DNA from: Sediminitomix flava
Lineage (GTDB): Bacteria; Bacteroidota; Bacteroidia; Cytophagales; Flammeovirgaceae
Assembly: GCF_003149185.1 (NCBI RefSeq)
Contig: NZ_QGDO01000002.1
Coordinates: 868,001 to 932,000 of the forward strand
Length of the DNA stretch: 64,000 nt
Direction: 5' to 3'
Positions 22,990 through 32,445 of the stretch are shown piece by piece. A program made the position numbers and the translations under genes. The first letter of the stretch is position 1, and each line of letters starts with the position of its first letter. Under the pieces are notes generated by a model. The model was not told the origin of the DNA. It did not search any database and saw nothing but the letters and a program-made list of their open reading frames with translations.

Positions 22990-24312
22990 CTATCTTGCTA
23001 CTGCTGCAATATCTTTTGACGGTTTTTCTCGCTCCTTGCGCTGCACAAATCCTTCATAAGCTTTATCAAATGCTTCATAGAATAGTTCTGCTTGATACAT
23101 ATAACCTTTTCTGTTTAGGTGGATTCGATCTTCAGAACTCAATCCTTCTTGATACCACTCATCAATCGCTTTCAAACCTCCCATGACAGTATACATATCC
23201 CAAACAGCTAACTCAAACTCTTCAGCCAATTCCATTATGACTTTTCGAGCTTTTACATTATTCATATTCACATACTTTCTTAAGCGATAATTATCGCCCG
23301 GAGTAGTTAATAGAATCGTTAGATTTGGCTGCTTCTTCAATATTTTAGCTAATAATTCTCTGTACTTTTCTTTAAAAGTATACTCTTTGAAAGCATCGTT
23401 ATAAGCATCATTTGTTCCTAGAGAAATCACTAACAAATCTGGATTTAGTTCCTGCAACTGCTCACTCAAACTTTCGCTTCTCAGGAAAGAATTGACCGTA
23501 GCACTATTTACCCCTGCCGCAGAATATGTCACTCCTGGTTTCTGATTATCCAAATACAATCCTTGGAGCATAAAATGACTCTGATGAGGACTTGTTTTCT
23601 GGAACTTAAGTCTGATTTCATCTAAAGGTTTTTCCGATTCGAATAATGTATAATTTTCAGCTTCTGTCCTTTTGATGTCTACACCAAGACCTTCGGTATT
23701 GTAATTAACATCGAAAGCTTTCAAGCCACCTTGATCAAATACTTTTATTTCATCCGTTTCAAAGACACAAACAGAATCTGCATTTGGTAAAATTCTTAAT
23801 CGAGCGCCATCGGTATAGGTATCTGCGGTATAGCCTGCTACACCCCAATCACTTTTATGCTTTCTGACTGCAATTCTCTTTCCTGTCCATTTCCCTGTGT
23901 AATTGACTTCAAAGTTTTTCGGATTATTACTTCTCGCCATTCGGTATGGAAAAACAAAACCTCTCGCTGACATCGGGAAACGCTCGTCCATATAGAACAT
24001 TTCTCGGATGTGCCCTGTAAGAAAATCTGCTTGAATGTGAGAATCTCCTATGTGCAAAATATTCACCTTCCCTTTTTTCTCTTTTTCCAAAGTGTATAAC
24101 TTATTGAAAAAAGAATTCAGTGATTTGTCTTGTCCAAAATCTTCCCACACATTTAAATCTTGGCGGACAAATGTAAAATTCGCGTCTAGGCGTTCAAATT
24201 TTGATGATTTTTTTTCCTCGGGTTTTTCTCCTTCATCAGAGCAAACATTTACTCCTGCTACAAGCATGGCAGGCAGTAAAAAAAGGCTCACAAAAGTTCC
24301 TTTTCTTAACAT
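22990..24312 (-). CDS. SGNH/GDSL-type hydrolase, exported
   Basis: A protein of 440 residues with an N-terminal hydrophobic leader. SGNH blocks: LHIGDSHIQADFLTG (Ser nucleophile, about residue 90), a glycine region, SLGTNDAYND (Asn, about 300), and the C-terminal EDRIHLNRKGY with the Asp-x-x-His pair (about 404-407). The GDSHIQAD form resembles exported envelope O-acyl esterase/acyltransferase partners rather than lipases. The second gene of the pair lies 41 bases upstream on the same strand and is clearly homologous, so they form one operon. Likely substrates are O-acyl groups on a cell-surface polymer; which one cannot be told. Confidence 0.8.
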   Translation of the reverse strand: MLRKGTFVSLFLLPAMLVAGVNVCSDEGEKPEEKKSSKFERLDANFTFVRQDLNVWEDFGQDKSLNSFFNKLYTLEKEKKGKVNILHIGDSHIQADFLTGHIREMFYMDERFPMSARGFVFPYRMARSNNPKNFEVNYTGKWTGKRIAVRKHKSDWGVAGYTADTYTDGARLRILPNADSVCVFETDEIKVFDQGGLKAFDVNYNTEGLGVDIKRTEAENYTLFESEKPLDEIRLKFQKTSPHQSHFMLQGLYLDNQKPGVTYSAAGVNSATVNSFLRSESLSEQLQELNPDLLVISLGTNDAYNDAFKEYTFKEKYRELLAKILKKQPNLTILLTTPGDNYRLRKYVNMNNVKARKVIMELAEEFELAVWDMYTVMGGLKAIDEWYQEGLSSEDRIHLNRKGYMYQAELFYEAFDKAYEGFVQRKEREKPSKDIAAVAR

Positions 24313-24353
24313 AAGAATTTTGTTAGTTGATTCACCAGCACACAGTGAAATGG

Positions 24354-25811
24354 TTATTTCTGTTCTTTGAATTTTTTGTATTCTCGCATCAGTTCGTCAA
24401 AAAGTAAGTCTCCCACTTTATTAGCTCCTGTACGAGTAAAATGTATAAAATCTTTGTTCGCCAAAGCTGGCTCCATTTCAGCCCAATCTCTGATTGAGTT
24501 TTCTCCACCCATTGCCAAATATAAATCCCAATACACACAACCAGCTCTTTTGGCTGCTTTTCGTTGTGCAGCTCTCACCAAATCGATACTTGGATAGGTT
24601 TGAATTTCTGTTCCAATCTTTTTCGCCATATCAGACACACCAACGACTACAATATCGCAGTCTGGAGCAATACTTTTCAAATATTGCAACTGATGCGTAA
24701 GCAGTCGCTCATAAAAAGCATAACTTTCTCTTTCTTGTGGAACCACATTTACCCCAAATTGAAAAATAATAAGCTTGGTGTCAAGCTCATCCATTTGCTC
24801 TTTAAAGAAGGCTTTATTCAATTTTGTAAACTCTACGCCCGAACTACCTCTGATCGCCATATTATCTACAGAAATCCCAGATGTTCCATCCATTGAAATT
24901 CCATAAAATTCAGGTTGTCCTTTACTCTCCAAGAAAAGATCTACACGATCAAAACCGCCATTTATCGGCAATGTTGTTGCTTGTAAATCTGTAGAAGGAG
25001 GAACTCTCAGAATGTTTTCCTCTCCTTCGTTTAGGGTATAATAAATATAAAGTGGTTCTTCAGGGTTTTTGTAAAATAAGCGGAATCTGTCAATCTGTTT
25101 TTCTCTTTTTGTGGTATAACCTGTACTCACAAAAGAGGCTGAAGCATTTTCATCTTTATCACTTTCATTGAAGTAATAATAAGCACCATTCATCCCATAG
25201 AAATTATGATCGGTTGAATCTTTCTTCAAGACTGACTTTCTCTTCCAGTTTCTACTGTATTCTTGTGCAACGGACGTTCTGATATTTCTTCTCTCGATCA
25301 TTGGAATATACCCGATTCCATGTCCTCCAAACTGATTTTGGAATCTTCGTCTCAAACGTTCTGTCATACGGTCACCTTCCAATTGAGAATCTCCAAAATG
25401 CATGACACGGATATGGCTGCCTTTTTCTTCTACCTTTTGTAAGGCGTTGAAAAAGTTTGCAAGAGCTTCTTTGTTATTGGCAGGATATTCTAAGGCTATT
25501 GAACCTGGTTTCCAAGATACTTTAAGCTTCTTTTTTACAGGCTTCTTAACTTCTGTAGTTTTAGCAGATGCTTCTGCCGCTACAGAGTCCACTTCTAAAT
25601 CTTCCTGACTTGCAAGTTGTGTTTCTTGTGCTTTTTGGAAGTTTTCTTCTTCAAGCCATTCTTTGGGTAACACATCTTTTGTAGTTGGGATACGAAGGCT
25701 TAACTCTCCTCCAAGTGGTATTTCTCCAGGAGAAACAATCAGTACTGCTCCTACCATTAGCCCGACATAGACCAGGAGAAGAAGGATTCGTAAAGGAGAA
25801 TTATTCAGCAT
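24354..25811 (-). CDS. SGNH/GDSL-type hydrolase with N-terminal membrane anchor
   Basis: A protein of 485 residues. A membrane anchor at residues 8-27 is followed by a Lys/Glu-rich linker (about 50-95). The hydrolase domain has MHFGDSQLEGDRMTERL (Ser near 140), a weaker block III IFQFGVNVVP where the usual GTND is changed, and KDFIHFTRTGANKVG with Asp and His near the C-terminus. It belongs to the same subfamily as its downstream neighbour. The loss of the GTND core may mean altered or no hydrolase activity. In related genomes such pairs commonly sit beside an MBOAT O-acyltransferase; none is present here. Confidence 0.78.
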   Translation of the reverse strand: MLNNSPLRILLLLVYVGLMVGAVLIVSPGEIPLGGELSLRIPTTKDVLPKEWLEEENFQKAQETQLASQEDLEVDSVAAEASAKTTEVKKPVKKKLKVSWKPGSIALEYPANNKEALANFFNALQKVEEKGSHIRVMHFGDSQLEGDRMTERLRRRFQNQFGGHGIGYIPMIERRNIRTSVAQEYSRNWKRKSVLKKDSTDHNFYGMNGAYYYFNESDKDENASASFVSTGYTTKREKQIDRFRLFYKNPEEPLYIYYTLNEGEENILRVPPSTDLQATTLPINGGFDRVDLFLESKGQPEFYGISMDGTSGISVDNMAIRGSSGVEFTKLNKAFFKEQMDELDTKLIIFQFGVNVVPQERESYAFYERLLTHQLQYLKSIAPDCDIVVVGVSDMAKKIGTEIQTYPSIDLVRAAQRKAAKRAGCVYWDLYLAMGGENSIRDWAEMEPALANKDFIHFTRTGANKVGDLLFDELMREYKKFKEQK

Positions 25812-26124
25812 AGGTAAATGTATCTTTTGTCCTTGTCAGTTTATTAAAAGTGTGTTTTTGTAAAGCCAATTGAAGTTATTTCTTGTTTGGCATACAGTTT
25901 AATCAAACGCTAATTCATTAGATATGATTTTTCTGTTTTACAAATTAATCTTAAAGGGACTAAGAATCATACCAAAACAGCTGTTTTTTCTCTTGAGGTA
26001 GCGTTTTTGTTCAAAAAAAATAGTTCTTGAAAGGAATATTCAAAAGGAGTCAGATTATCACTATCTAAAGCTGATAATTTCTACGACTTTTCTCATATAA
26101 TCATTTACACTTACTTGTAAATAA
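25812..26124. other. Intergenic region, no gene seen
   Basis: AT-rich spacer upstream of the SGNH pair, which presumably holds its promoter. A short inverted repeat (TTATCA with TGATAA near 26056-26080) is the only structure noticed besides the terminator that follows. Confidence 0.4.
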
Positions 26125-26152
26125 AAAAATTAGCTTCCTCAAAAGAGGAAGC
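26125..26152 (-). terminator. Rho-independent terminator of the 346-codon lipoprotein gene
   Basis: Minus strand: GCTTCCTC (26152-26145) and GAGGAAGC (26140-26133) form an 8-bp stem with a TTTT loop, followed by TAATTTTTTT. Confidence 0.88.
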
Positions 26153-26269
26153 CAATCTATATCTGTACTATGTACTATTTATTCTACAAATGGGGATTTT
26201 CGGGCTAACTTTTTAAGCTAATGGATTTTTAATTGATTTAAATTCAATGTGAGTCTATACCTCTCTTAA

Positions 26270-27271
26270 TTACAGTCTTGATAGAATGGCACTTCTATTA
26301 ATTTTACCTTCTCCAATCACCTCTTTCAAATCTACAACCTCAGTCACACCATCAATTGTAATTTCTGCTAGTGTATCACACTCGCCATCTCCGTAGTTGA
26401 TTGTTATTACTAGTCCATCTAAAGTAGTTACTTCTTCAACTCCACTTACAGGGAAAAATACTTTTGAATCACAGTTTTTTGTGAACACTCTTGCTGTAGT
26501 GATCACTGTAGTATAACCTTGACCTAATGAGTTGCTGTAAGTAATTGTTCCTATACGACTTTGCTCTCCTTCACTCGCTTCTACCGTCAAGTCTTTTTCA
26601 ATTGTTTCAGACCAACCTTCTGCATTTTCTTCGTCTGCTGGGTATGTAACTGTCAAATTTTTAGCAACTGTACCCGTAAATGTTCTACCGATTTTCATCC
26701 ATGCTTTCGGATCTATTAAATCTTCTGCCTCAAGAGGTTCCCAATTACGAACACGCTCTACTGTTCCTTCCATGACAACTTCGTCTCTTGAGAAAGCATC
26801 GAATGTTGTAGAGAAGCTATATGTATTTAGCGTTTCTGTAGTATCAAGGTCAATTACGTCTGTTACTAAACCACCCATAACTACTTCTCCACCTTCACAT
26901 CCGCCGTTGCTGAAATCATATACTTTAGTTAGTGTTAGTTCTTCCCAGTCCATTTCTCGGGTTACATCTGCACAGTGATAATGGGCAAATGGACGGTGCT
27001 TACCATTTTTACCTTTACCTCTCATTTTGTCAGCAGCTCCGGCTGTAGAACGGAAGTTACTTCCTCCATCTTCACCTTCTCTTTCCGAAGCTTCTTCTTC
27101 CAAACCTTCAAGGTCATTTTGAAGAATCAAATATTCTGAAACACTTTCATTTACCGTTTCATCATTTAGCAATACTGAATCTGATAAATCTGTAGCGATG
27201 TTATTATCATCCGATTCACATGAAGCAAAAGCAAATAGAGCAGCGAGTGTTACAATTGATCTTATTTTCAT
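26270..27271 (-). CDS. Uncharacterised lipoprotein
   Basis: About 333 residues from the Met at 27271, which directly precedes a lipoprotein leader with lipobox AFASC. Frames from 27310 add 13 charged residues in front and look wrong. The mature protein has an acidic, low-complexity start (about 45-80), then a mostly beta-strand region with cysteines in HYHCAD, NGGCEGG, KNCDSK and GECDT. The C-terminal INYGDGECDTLAEITIDG is a phrase I have seen in hypothetical lipoproteins of this phylum, but I cannot name the family. It is encoded downstream of the sigma/FecR/TonB-receptor operon but has a terminator before and after it, so it is probably a separate unit with a similar surface location. Confidence 0.7.
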   Translation of the reverse strand: MKIRSIVTLAALFAFASCESDDNNIATDLSDSVLLNDETVNESVSEYLILQNDLEGLEEEASEREGEDGGSNFRSTAGAADKMRGKGKNGKHRPFAHYHCADVTREMDWEELTLTKVYDFSNGGCEGGEVVMGGLVTDVIDLDTTETLNTYSFSTTFDAFSRDEVVMEGTVERVRNWEPLEAEDLIDPKAWMKIGRTFTGTVAKNLTVTYPADEENAEGWSETIEKDLTVEASEGEQSRIGTITYSNSLGQGYTTVITTARVFTKNCDSKVFFPVSGVEEVTTLDGLVITINYGDGECDTLAEITIDGVTEVVDLKEVIGEGKINRSAILSRL

Positions 27272-27461
27272 CTCTTTAATTGTTTTCTTTTTTGAATAAT
27301 TGGTTTCCAAATCGGTACCGTGCAGTGTTGTTCTGCGGTGAATTCATTACAGGAAAGGGACAAGATGAAAATGTGTACTTGTTTTATTTGAAAAAAAATA
27401 AATAAAATTATTAAAACACTGATTATCAGTGATAAAAATTAAAACAAAATCAATATCAAAT

Positions 27462-27498
27462 AAAAAAGCGCTGTCCCTTTGCGAAGAGACAGCGCTTT
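27462..27498 (-). terminator. Terminator of the TonB-receptor operon
   Basis: AAAGCGCTGTC and GACAGCGCTTT (27465-27475 and 27488-27498) form an 11-bp stem, followed on the minus strand by TTTTTT. It ends the operon just after the 106-codon lipoprotein gene. Confidence 0.88.
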
Positions 27499-27519
27499 AT
27501 CATAGATCAGATTTATATT

Positions 27520-27819
27520 TTAGAATAACCCATCTAATGTACATGTCACTGTTTTGTATCCATTAATAATAAATAAGGCATCCTCCACAGTTCCATAATC
27601 TTGTTGTTCAATTAAGAACTTCATTTCATCACAATCTTGATTTTCGTCTAACAGATTGTACGCTTCAGTTGCGTCATCGCAGTCCCACTCATCAATTGTC
27701 AAAAGCAAAGCAGACAATCTTGCTGTATTTGATGTACAATCTATTGTTTCTTCTAGATCATCACATGATGAAAAAGTGAATGCTATTAAAGCTACAATTG
27801 GTAGTAAAAACTTTCTCAT
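27520..27819 (-). CDS. Small cysteine-containing lipoprotein after TonB receptor
   Basis: About 99 residues from the Met at 27819, with a lipoprotein leader (lipobox TFSSC). The mature part of about 80 residues is acidic and helical, with four cysteines (DCTSN, EWDCDD, NQDCDE, TVTCTLDG) that could form two disulfides. No family was recognised. It lies 83 bases after the TonB receptor and before a strong terminator, so it is the last gene of that operon and probably an accessory of the receptor, for example in ligand capture at the surface. Confidence 0.72.
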   Translation of the reverse strand: MRKFLLPIVALIAFTFSSCDDLEETIDCTSNTARLSALLLTIDEWDCDDATEAYNLLDENQDCDEMKFLIEQQDYGTVEDALFIINGYKTVTCTLDGLF

Positions 27820-27902
27820 ATTCAATTGATTTATAATCAAAAAAAATCTTAGATAAATACTATCGCAAAGCTTAATCCAAAAAGTTATTAAGTAAGAATT
27901 AT

Positions 27903-30545
27903 TTAGAATTTCACCTTAAACGTCAGATTCGGTAAAAAGCCAGTTTGGTATAAATCAGTAAGTACATATTGTATTCTTCCATCGTATCTGAATCCTGTTA
28001 TTTGAGTTTCTTGAAGATTTTGTTTGTTATACAAATCATAAATAACAAGCCCCAATTCAGCATCAAATTTATCATTCAAACGAAAATCATATTGTGCTGA
28101 AAAGTCCAATCGATGATAGACAGGAATATTAAAAGGCTCTTGAACAATGCGGAGTAATGGATATTTATCCGTCTGTTTTTTTGAGAATCCTATGAACTCA
28201 TAATTGGTATTATTCCAAAGCCATGTGAGCCCAAACTTCACTTTTCTGAACTGATACATCCCTGCCAATTGGAGAATATGAGATGTTTTTTGTTCTTCTC
28301 GCTGATTTGAGAAAAAGCCTGTATACTTATTAAAAGCATAAGAAGCATATATTTTCCATGCTTGTTGGGTATACTCATAAAAAGTGTCGAGTCCTTGAGA
28401 AAGACCTTCTCCTTTCAAACCATCTCTGTACTGGGGGTTTCGGAGTGTGAGCTGAGATATATCCCCTTTTGATTTCTTCTGATAAACTTCTACGTCCCAA
28501 GTACTCCCACCTTTCTTAAAACTAAATCCTCCAATCAAATGATCTGATACTTGAACAGGAATCCCGATATCATCTACCAACAACCATTGATAATCTTTAC
28601 TTAGAGGATCTGATATTTGATGAATAAATTGGAAATACCTACCTCCTGCAAACTTTAATGCAAAAGCATCTGTGGGTTCAATTCTTAGAGATGCTCTCGG
28701 TGCAAAATACGTTTTTTGTGTAGGTTCATAATACCAAACTCTAGCCCCTAGCTTATAAGATAATTTTTTATGACTAGCCGAAAGTTGTGCATAAGTACCC
28801 AATGTATTGGAGGACATTAACAACGTATTGGACTGCTCCAAAGCCGAAATCCGATCAATTTGATTATATGTCCAATTTCCTCCCAACTCGAAGAGTCCTA
28901 AAGCTGTTTGCTGTTTATGATCAACATGAAAACCGAAATCAGTTATTTCCTCATGTGTATGAACAGCACTATCTCTTTCTATCCCAATGATATTGTTGAG
29001 TAGATTTACATTATAATTATAGAAATGATCTGTGCTCAATGCCGATGAGCCATAACTTAAATACGTTTTAGTCTCAGCATTTTCATGGTGTAACCTAGTC
29101 CACTCCAAACTTGCGCCTTGGTTGTTCCATGTTCTGTTATCTTTATTCTCTATGGTTATCGTACGAATTCTATTTGGATTTGACTGTCCAGGAATTCGCT
29201 GTGAAAATGATTGTCTCTGACTCATTTCATCCTCACTGAATAAAGAACTAAATACAAAGATGTTTTTAGTGTTATGCAGATACGCTAGTTTAAGGTTTGT
29301 ATCATAAAAACTAGTATTAGGAAAAACCGCTCGTCTGAATGCTTCCGAATTATCTTCCGAAGCATAGTTTTCATTATAGAGAATATTGGTTTCGGAAGTG
29401 GCGTATAAATCTTTGTAAAGTGTGTTTGGTAGTAGATTATGAGACTTTCGTCCTGCCCAAAGTAAGGACAGCTTTCCCTCAATAATCGGTACAGAAATCA
29501 TTCCCTCAAATGCCAAAGATTGCAAACCCAACTCTCCTTCTACTTCTGTAAGTGAAGGAACATCCAACCTGACATCTACAATACTTGACACTCTATTTCC
29601 ATAACGAGCATCGTAACCCCCTTTCAATATTTTGACAGAATCGCCCAATACTGGATTTACCAAATCAAACATATTATTGTAATGCCCAATTTGATAAAGC
29701 GGAAAACCATCAACCAATGTCAAATTCTGATCGCTACTTCCTCCTCGAACTTGCATGGCTGAAGACATCCCTCCTTGTGTACTCACTCCCGGAAGAAACT
29801 GAAGTGCATAAGATAGATTATTGGATTGGGAAGAATACAGCTCACTTGCAACGGTGTTGGTTACTAGCATTGCACTTTGTTCCTCAGACAACACTTCAGA
29901 TGTGAGTGATTTTTTACGTTTCACATCTAAGGTCTCCAATGTTTCCGTTTCTTTCTTTAGCCTAATATCTAGCACAGCTTCATTCTCATACATCTCACGT
30001 GTAATTACTTGAAGCCTGTAGCCCAAAAAAGAGATTTTCAAACTGTCAGCTTGTTCAGGAAGTGTCATTGAAAACAGCCCTTGCTCATTTGTTAGTCCTC
30101 CTTTGTAAGTAGATAAATCTGTGATGAGTGCATAAGGTAAAGTTTCTCCTGTTTCGGCATCAATTACTGACCCTTGTATTTGAAACTTTGATTCTGGGGT
30201 AGGAATTGAAAGAGCTTCTTTTACAATCACATACTTCTTATCCAAAATCTGATAAGTTAGTTTAAAGTCTTTCAGAATAACTGTAATTGCATTTTCAAAA
30301 CTCAATTCACTTAAGTCTGCATTTACTTGTAATTCTTTCAGCTTGTCTTCATCAAATGCGATGTAATACCCAAATTCTTCAGAGAGTTGTTTAAGAACTT
30401 CAGTGAGTGGCTCACTATCAAATTTTCTAGTAATCAACAAAAGTTCCTGTCCATACACTTTGGGCATATGAAAAGGAACTAATGTTGTAATAAAAAATAG
30501 TGTATATAAAAAAAGTAGTTTATTCAATCGTGATCTCTTGACCAT
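27903..30545 (-). CDS. TonB-dependent receptor with STN signalling domain
   Basis: A protein of 880 residues. Signal peptide (ends near VYGQE), then an STN secretin/TonB-like domain (about 35-110, with VLKQLSEEFGYYIAFDEDKL). A carboxypeptidase-regulatory-like domain follows (about 120-200), then the plug (about 215-330, MQVRGGSSDQNLTLVDGFP) and barrel to the terminal KVKF. The STN domain is used for cell-surface signalling: ligand binding is passed to FecR and on to an ECF sigma factor, both encoded directly upstream. The start overlaps the end of the FecR gene by 26 bases. This plug with FLPGVSTQGGM resembles receptors of the FecA/Fiu-like Bacteroidota class, not SusC. The ligand is unknown. 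Confidence 0.9.
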   Translation of the reverse strand: MVKRSRLNKLLFLYTLFFITTLVPFHMPKVYGQELLLITRKFDSEPLTEVLKQLSEEFGYYIAFDEDKLKELQVNADLSELSFENAITVILKDFKLTYQILDKKYVIVKEALSIPTPESKFQIQGSVIDAETGETLPYALITDLSTYKGGLTNEQGLFSMTLPEQADSLKISFLGYRLQVITREMYENEAVLDIRLKKETETLETLDVKRKKSLTSEVLSEEQSAMLVTNTVASELYSSQSNNLSYALQFLPGVSTQGGMSSAMQVRGGSSDQNLTLVDGFPLYQIGHYNNMFDLVNPVLGDSVKILKGGYDARYGNRVSSIVDVRLDVPSLTEVEGELGLQSLAFEGMISVPIIEGKLSLLWAGRKSHNLLPNTLYKDLYATSETNILYNENYASEDNSEAFRRAVFPNTSFYDTNLKLAYLHNTKNIFVFSSLFSEDEMSQRQSFSQRIPGQSNPNRIRTITIENKDNRTWNNQGASLEWTRLHHENAETKTYLSYGSSALSTDHFYNYNVNLLNNIIGIERDSAVHTHEEITDFGFHVDHKQQTALGLFELGGNWTYNQIDRISALEQSNTLLMSSNTLGTYAQLSASHKKLSYKLGARVWYYEPTQKTYFAPRASLRIEPTDAFALKFAGGRYFQFIHQISDPLSKDYQWLLVDDIGIPVQVSDHLIGGFSFKKGGSTWDVEVYQKKSKGDISQLTLRNPQYRDGLKGEGLSQGLDTFYEYTQQAWKIYASYAFNKYTGFFSNQREEQKTSHILQLAGMYQFRKVKFGLTWLWNNTNYEFIGFSKKQTDKYPLLRIVQEPFNIPVYHRLDFSAQYDFRLNDKFDAELGLVIYDLYNKQNLQETQITGFRYDGRIQYVLTDLYQTGFLPNLTFKVKF

Positions 30546-31467
30546 TCACCGTATATTTTAGTCCCATAGGTACACAGACAATCTCAAGACAGATTTCAAG
30601 ATTCTTATTGGAGAATGTACCTGTATATCTTCGATTTTGAATTGCTGTTTGATCTTTGAAATTGATGCTTACATCAAATTGTCTTTCGACCTCATCAAAG
30701 ACATCTGTAAGTAGCATATTGTCAAACTGGAAATGTCCTTCTTTCCAAAGCGGAATTCTTGAAGTAGTTGTCTCTTCCTTTTTGAGTAAAGTCTCAGCAA
30801 GTACAGCCTTATCACCTTGTTCCAAAATCACCTCTTTCTGATTCGGACTTTCAACCTTCACTTTACCACTGTAACATTCTACTCTAAAATCATCTGATCG
30901 GGCAAAGACATTGAAACGAGTGCCTAGTACAGACACATCTCCTTTAGGAGTCTGAACGGTAAACTTACTCCCTTTTTCTACCTCAAAATAAGCCTCTCCC
31001 TCTAACTGTAAGGTTCTAGTTTCAGCCCACTTTTCAGGATCATATTTAATCTTTGAACCGGCATTAATCCAAACTTCAGAGCCATCAGGTAAAACATGTG
31101 TTTTCTGCTCGGCATATTCAGCTTGTACCTGTACACCTTGGAAAAATTGGAAATAGACAACAGATACTGTGATTAGAAGTGCTATTGAAGCAGCCACAGC
31201 ATAAGACCATTGTGGGAATAGACTTCTCGATTTTGTTTGCTGAACAGTTTGTTGGGCTATCGAAGACCAGAGCTTCTGGACATGAGCATCTGTTATCGTC
31301 GGTTCATCTACCTTTACTTTCTGAACAATAGAGACCGCTTTTTCAATAATCTCTTTTTCTTCAGGATGATCCGAGATATACTTATTCCAAAAGACTGTTT
31401 CTTCGGCTTCGCCCAAAGCCCAAGAACAAAATTTTGGATCATTTAAATATTTATCGATTGATGACAT
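30520..31467 (-). CDS. FecR-family anti-sigma/signal-transfer protein
   Basis: A protein of 315 residues. A cytoplasmic N-terminus with a short helical region is followed by one membrane helix (about 88-108, YAVAASIALLITVSVVYF). The periplasmic FecR domain (HVLPDGSEVWINAGSKIKYD, VLGTRFNVFA) and a C-terminal STN-like DUF4974-type domain (LLTDVFDEVERQFDVSI) follow. It carries the signal from the receptor's STN domain to the ECF sigma factor encoded 101 bases upstream. The overlapping reading frames with the receptor gene suggest coupled translation. Confidence 0.93.
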   Translation of the reverse strand: MSSIDKYLNDPKFCSWALGEAEETVFWNKYISDHPEEKEIIEKAVSIVQKVKVDEPTITDAHVQKLWSSIAQQTVQQTKSRSLFPQWSYAVAASIALLITVSVVYFQFFQGVQVQAEYAEQKTHVLPDGSEVWINAGSKIKYDPEKWAETRTLQLEGEAYFEVEKGSKFTVQTPKGDVSVLGTRFNVFARSDDFRVECYSGKVKVESPNQKEVILEQGDKAVLAETLLKKEETTTSRIPLWKEGHFQFDNMLLTDVFDEVERQFDVSINFKDQTAIQNRRYTGTFSNKNLEICLEIVCVPMGLKYTVNGQEITIE

Positions 31468-31568
31468 AGTCGTTGATTACTTTAGTGAGGCTAAACAAGA
31501 CCTTTTTCTCTCTTTCAATTCAGTAAAGAACTCATCTTCTGTTCTGTACTGATTTACTTTTAAAAAAA

Positions 31569-32141
31569 TTAAACCATTAAGAACAATACCAGACAAGCCA
31601 TACCCATTTGTCCTTTCATGTTTTTAAGGGCTGTACTCTGTAGGTTACGCACCGACTGATAATTCAACTCCATCAGTTCAGCTGTTTCTTCATAAGACAA
31701 ACCCATATAAAAACGGAGATAGATGACTTCCTTTTGCCTTTTAGGTAAAGTATTCAATGTTTCCAACAAACGCTCTTTATTAAAAGCATCCGTTTCGTTT
31801 TTAATGATATCTTCTTCTATGGAAAAACTTAAAGAGAAATTTTCGTATTTCTCATCGCCATCTGTACTCGTCGGTAATTTTTTCTTCTGAAGAATCTTCT
31901 GATAAATTGCTCGCTTGAGCGTGACCATCAAATAAAATTTGATGTTATCAGTAGTTCCTAGCGTACTACGTTTTTCCCAAATACGCATAAAAATATCTTG
32001 AATACAGTCATCTACGAGATCTGGATCCTGACAAAATTTATAGCCGTATTTGTACAAGAGTTTAACGTGTGTATCAAAAATTTCCTTGAAGGCTTTTGCA
32101 TTTCCCTCCTTTAGTTCTTGCCAAAGTGTACTATCCTTCAT
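31569..32141 (-). CDS. ECF-type RNA polymerase sigma factor
   Basis: A protein of 190 residues typical of the large Bacteroidota ECF group paired with FecR. Region 2 holds LVDDCIQDIFMRIWEKR and FYLMVTLKRAIYQKIL; region 4 holds TLPKRQKEVIYLRFYMGLSY and YQSVRNLQSTALKNMK. A hydrophobic C-terminal tail (GMACLVLFLMV) is typical for this class. It should direct transcription of its own operon (FecR, receptor, lipoprotein) when the receptor binds its ligand. It is first in the operon, with 304 bases of spacer upstream. Confidence 0.92.
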   Translation of the reverse strand: MKDSTLWQELKEGNAKAFKEIFDTHVKLLYKYGYKFCQDPDLVDDCIQDIFMRIWEKRSTLGTTDNIKFYLMVTLKRAIYQKILQKKKLPTSTDGDEKYENFSLSFSIEEDIIKNETDAFNKERLLETLNTLPKRQKEVIYLRFYMGLSYEETAELMELNYQSVRNLQSTALKNMKGQMGMACLVLFLMV

Positions 32142-32445
32142 TGATCTAAAAATTCATTTGTGGCTTCTGAATCATCATCATCTTTGACCTCCAAAAACCG
32201 TTATGGTTTAATTTAGCATAAAGACCTTTATCCTAAATTGCTCTGACGAATATCTGAAAAATTTAATTGAAGCTCTAAAAAATGTAATTATTTACAAACT
32301 CCCTAGTTCACTATATTCATGCCTAACTACAAATAATACACTGCCCAAATCTCATCTACATTTTTGATTGCTAAAAAATGAATAACTAGATTGAACATAT
32401 ATAGCAGCATGTTTTTTAGATTATCTATCCAATTTTCAAGATCAA
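32142..32445. other. Divergent promoter region, no gene seen
   Basis: A 304-base AT-rich spacer between the ECF sigma gene and the lipoyl-domain gene. It contains no hairpin or coding frame that I could support. The promoters of both genes should lie here. Confidence 0.4.
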
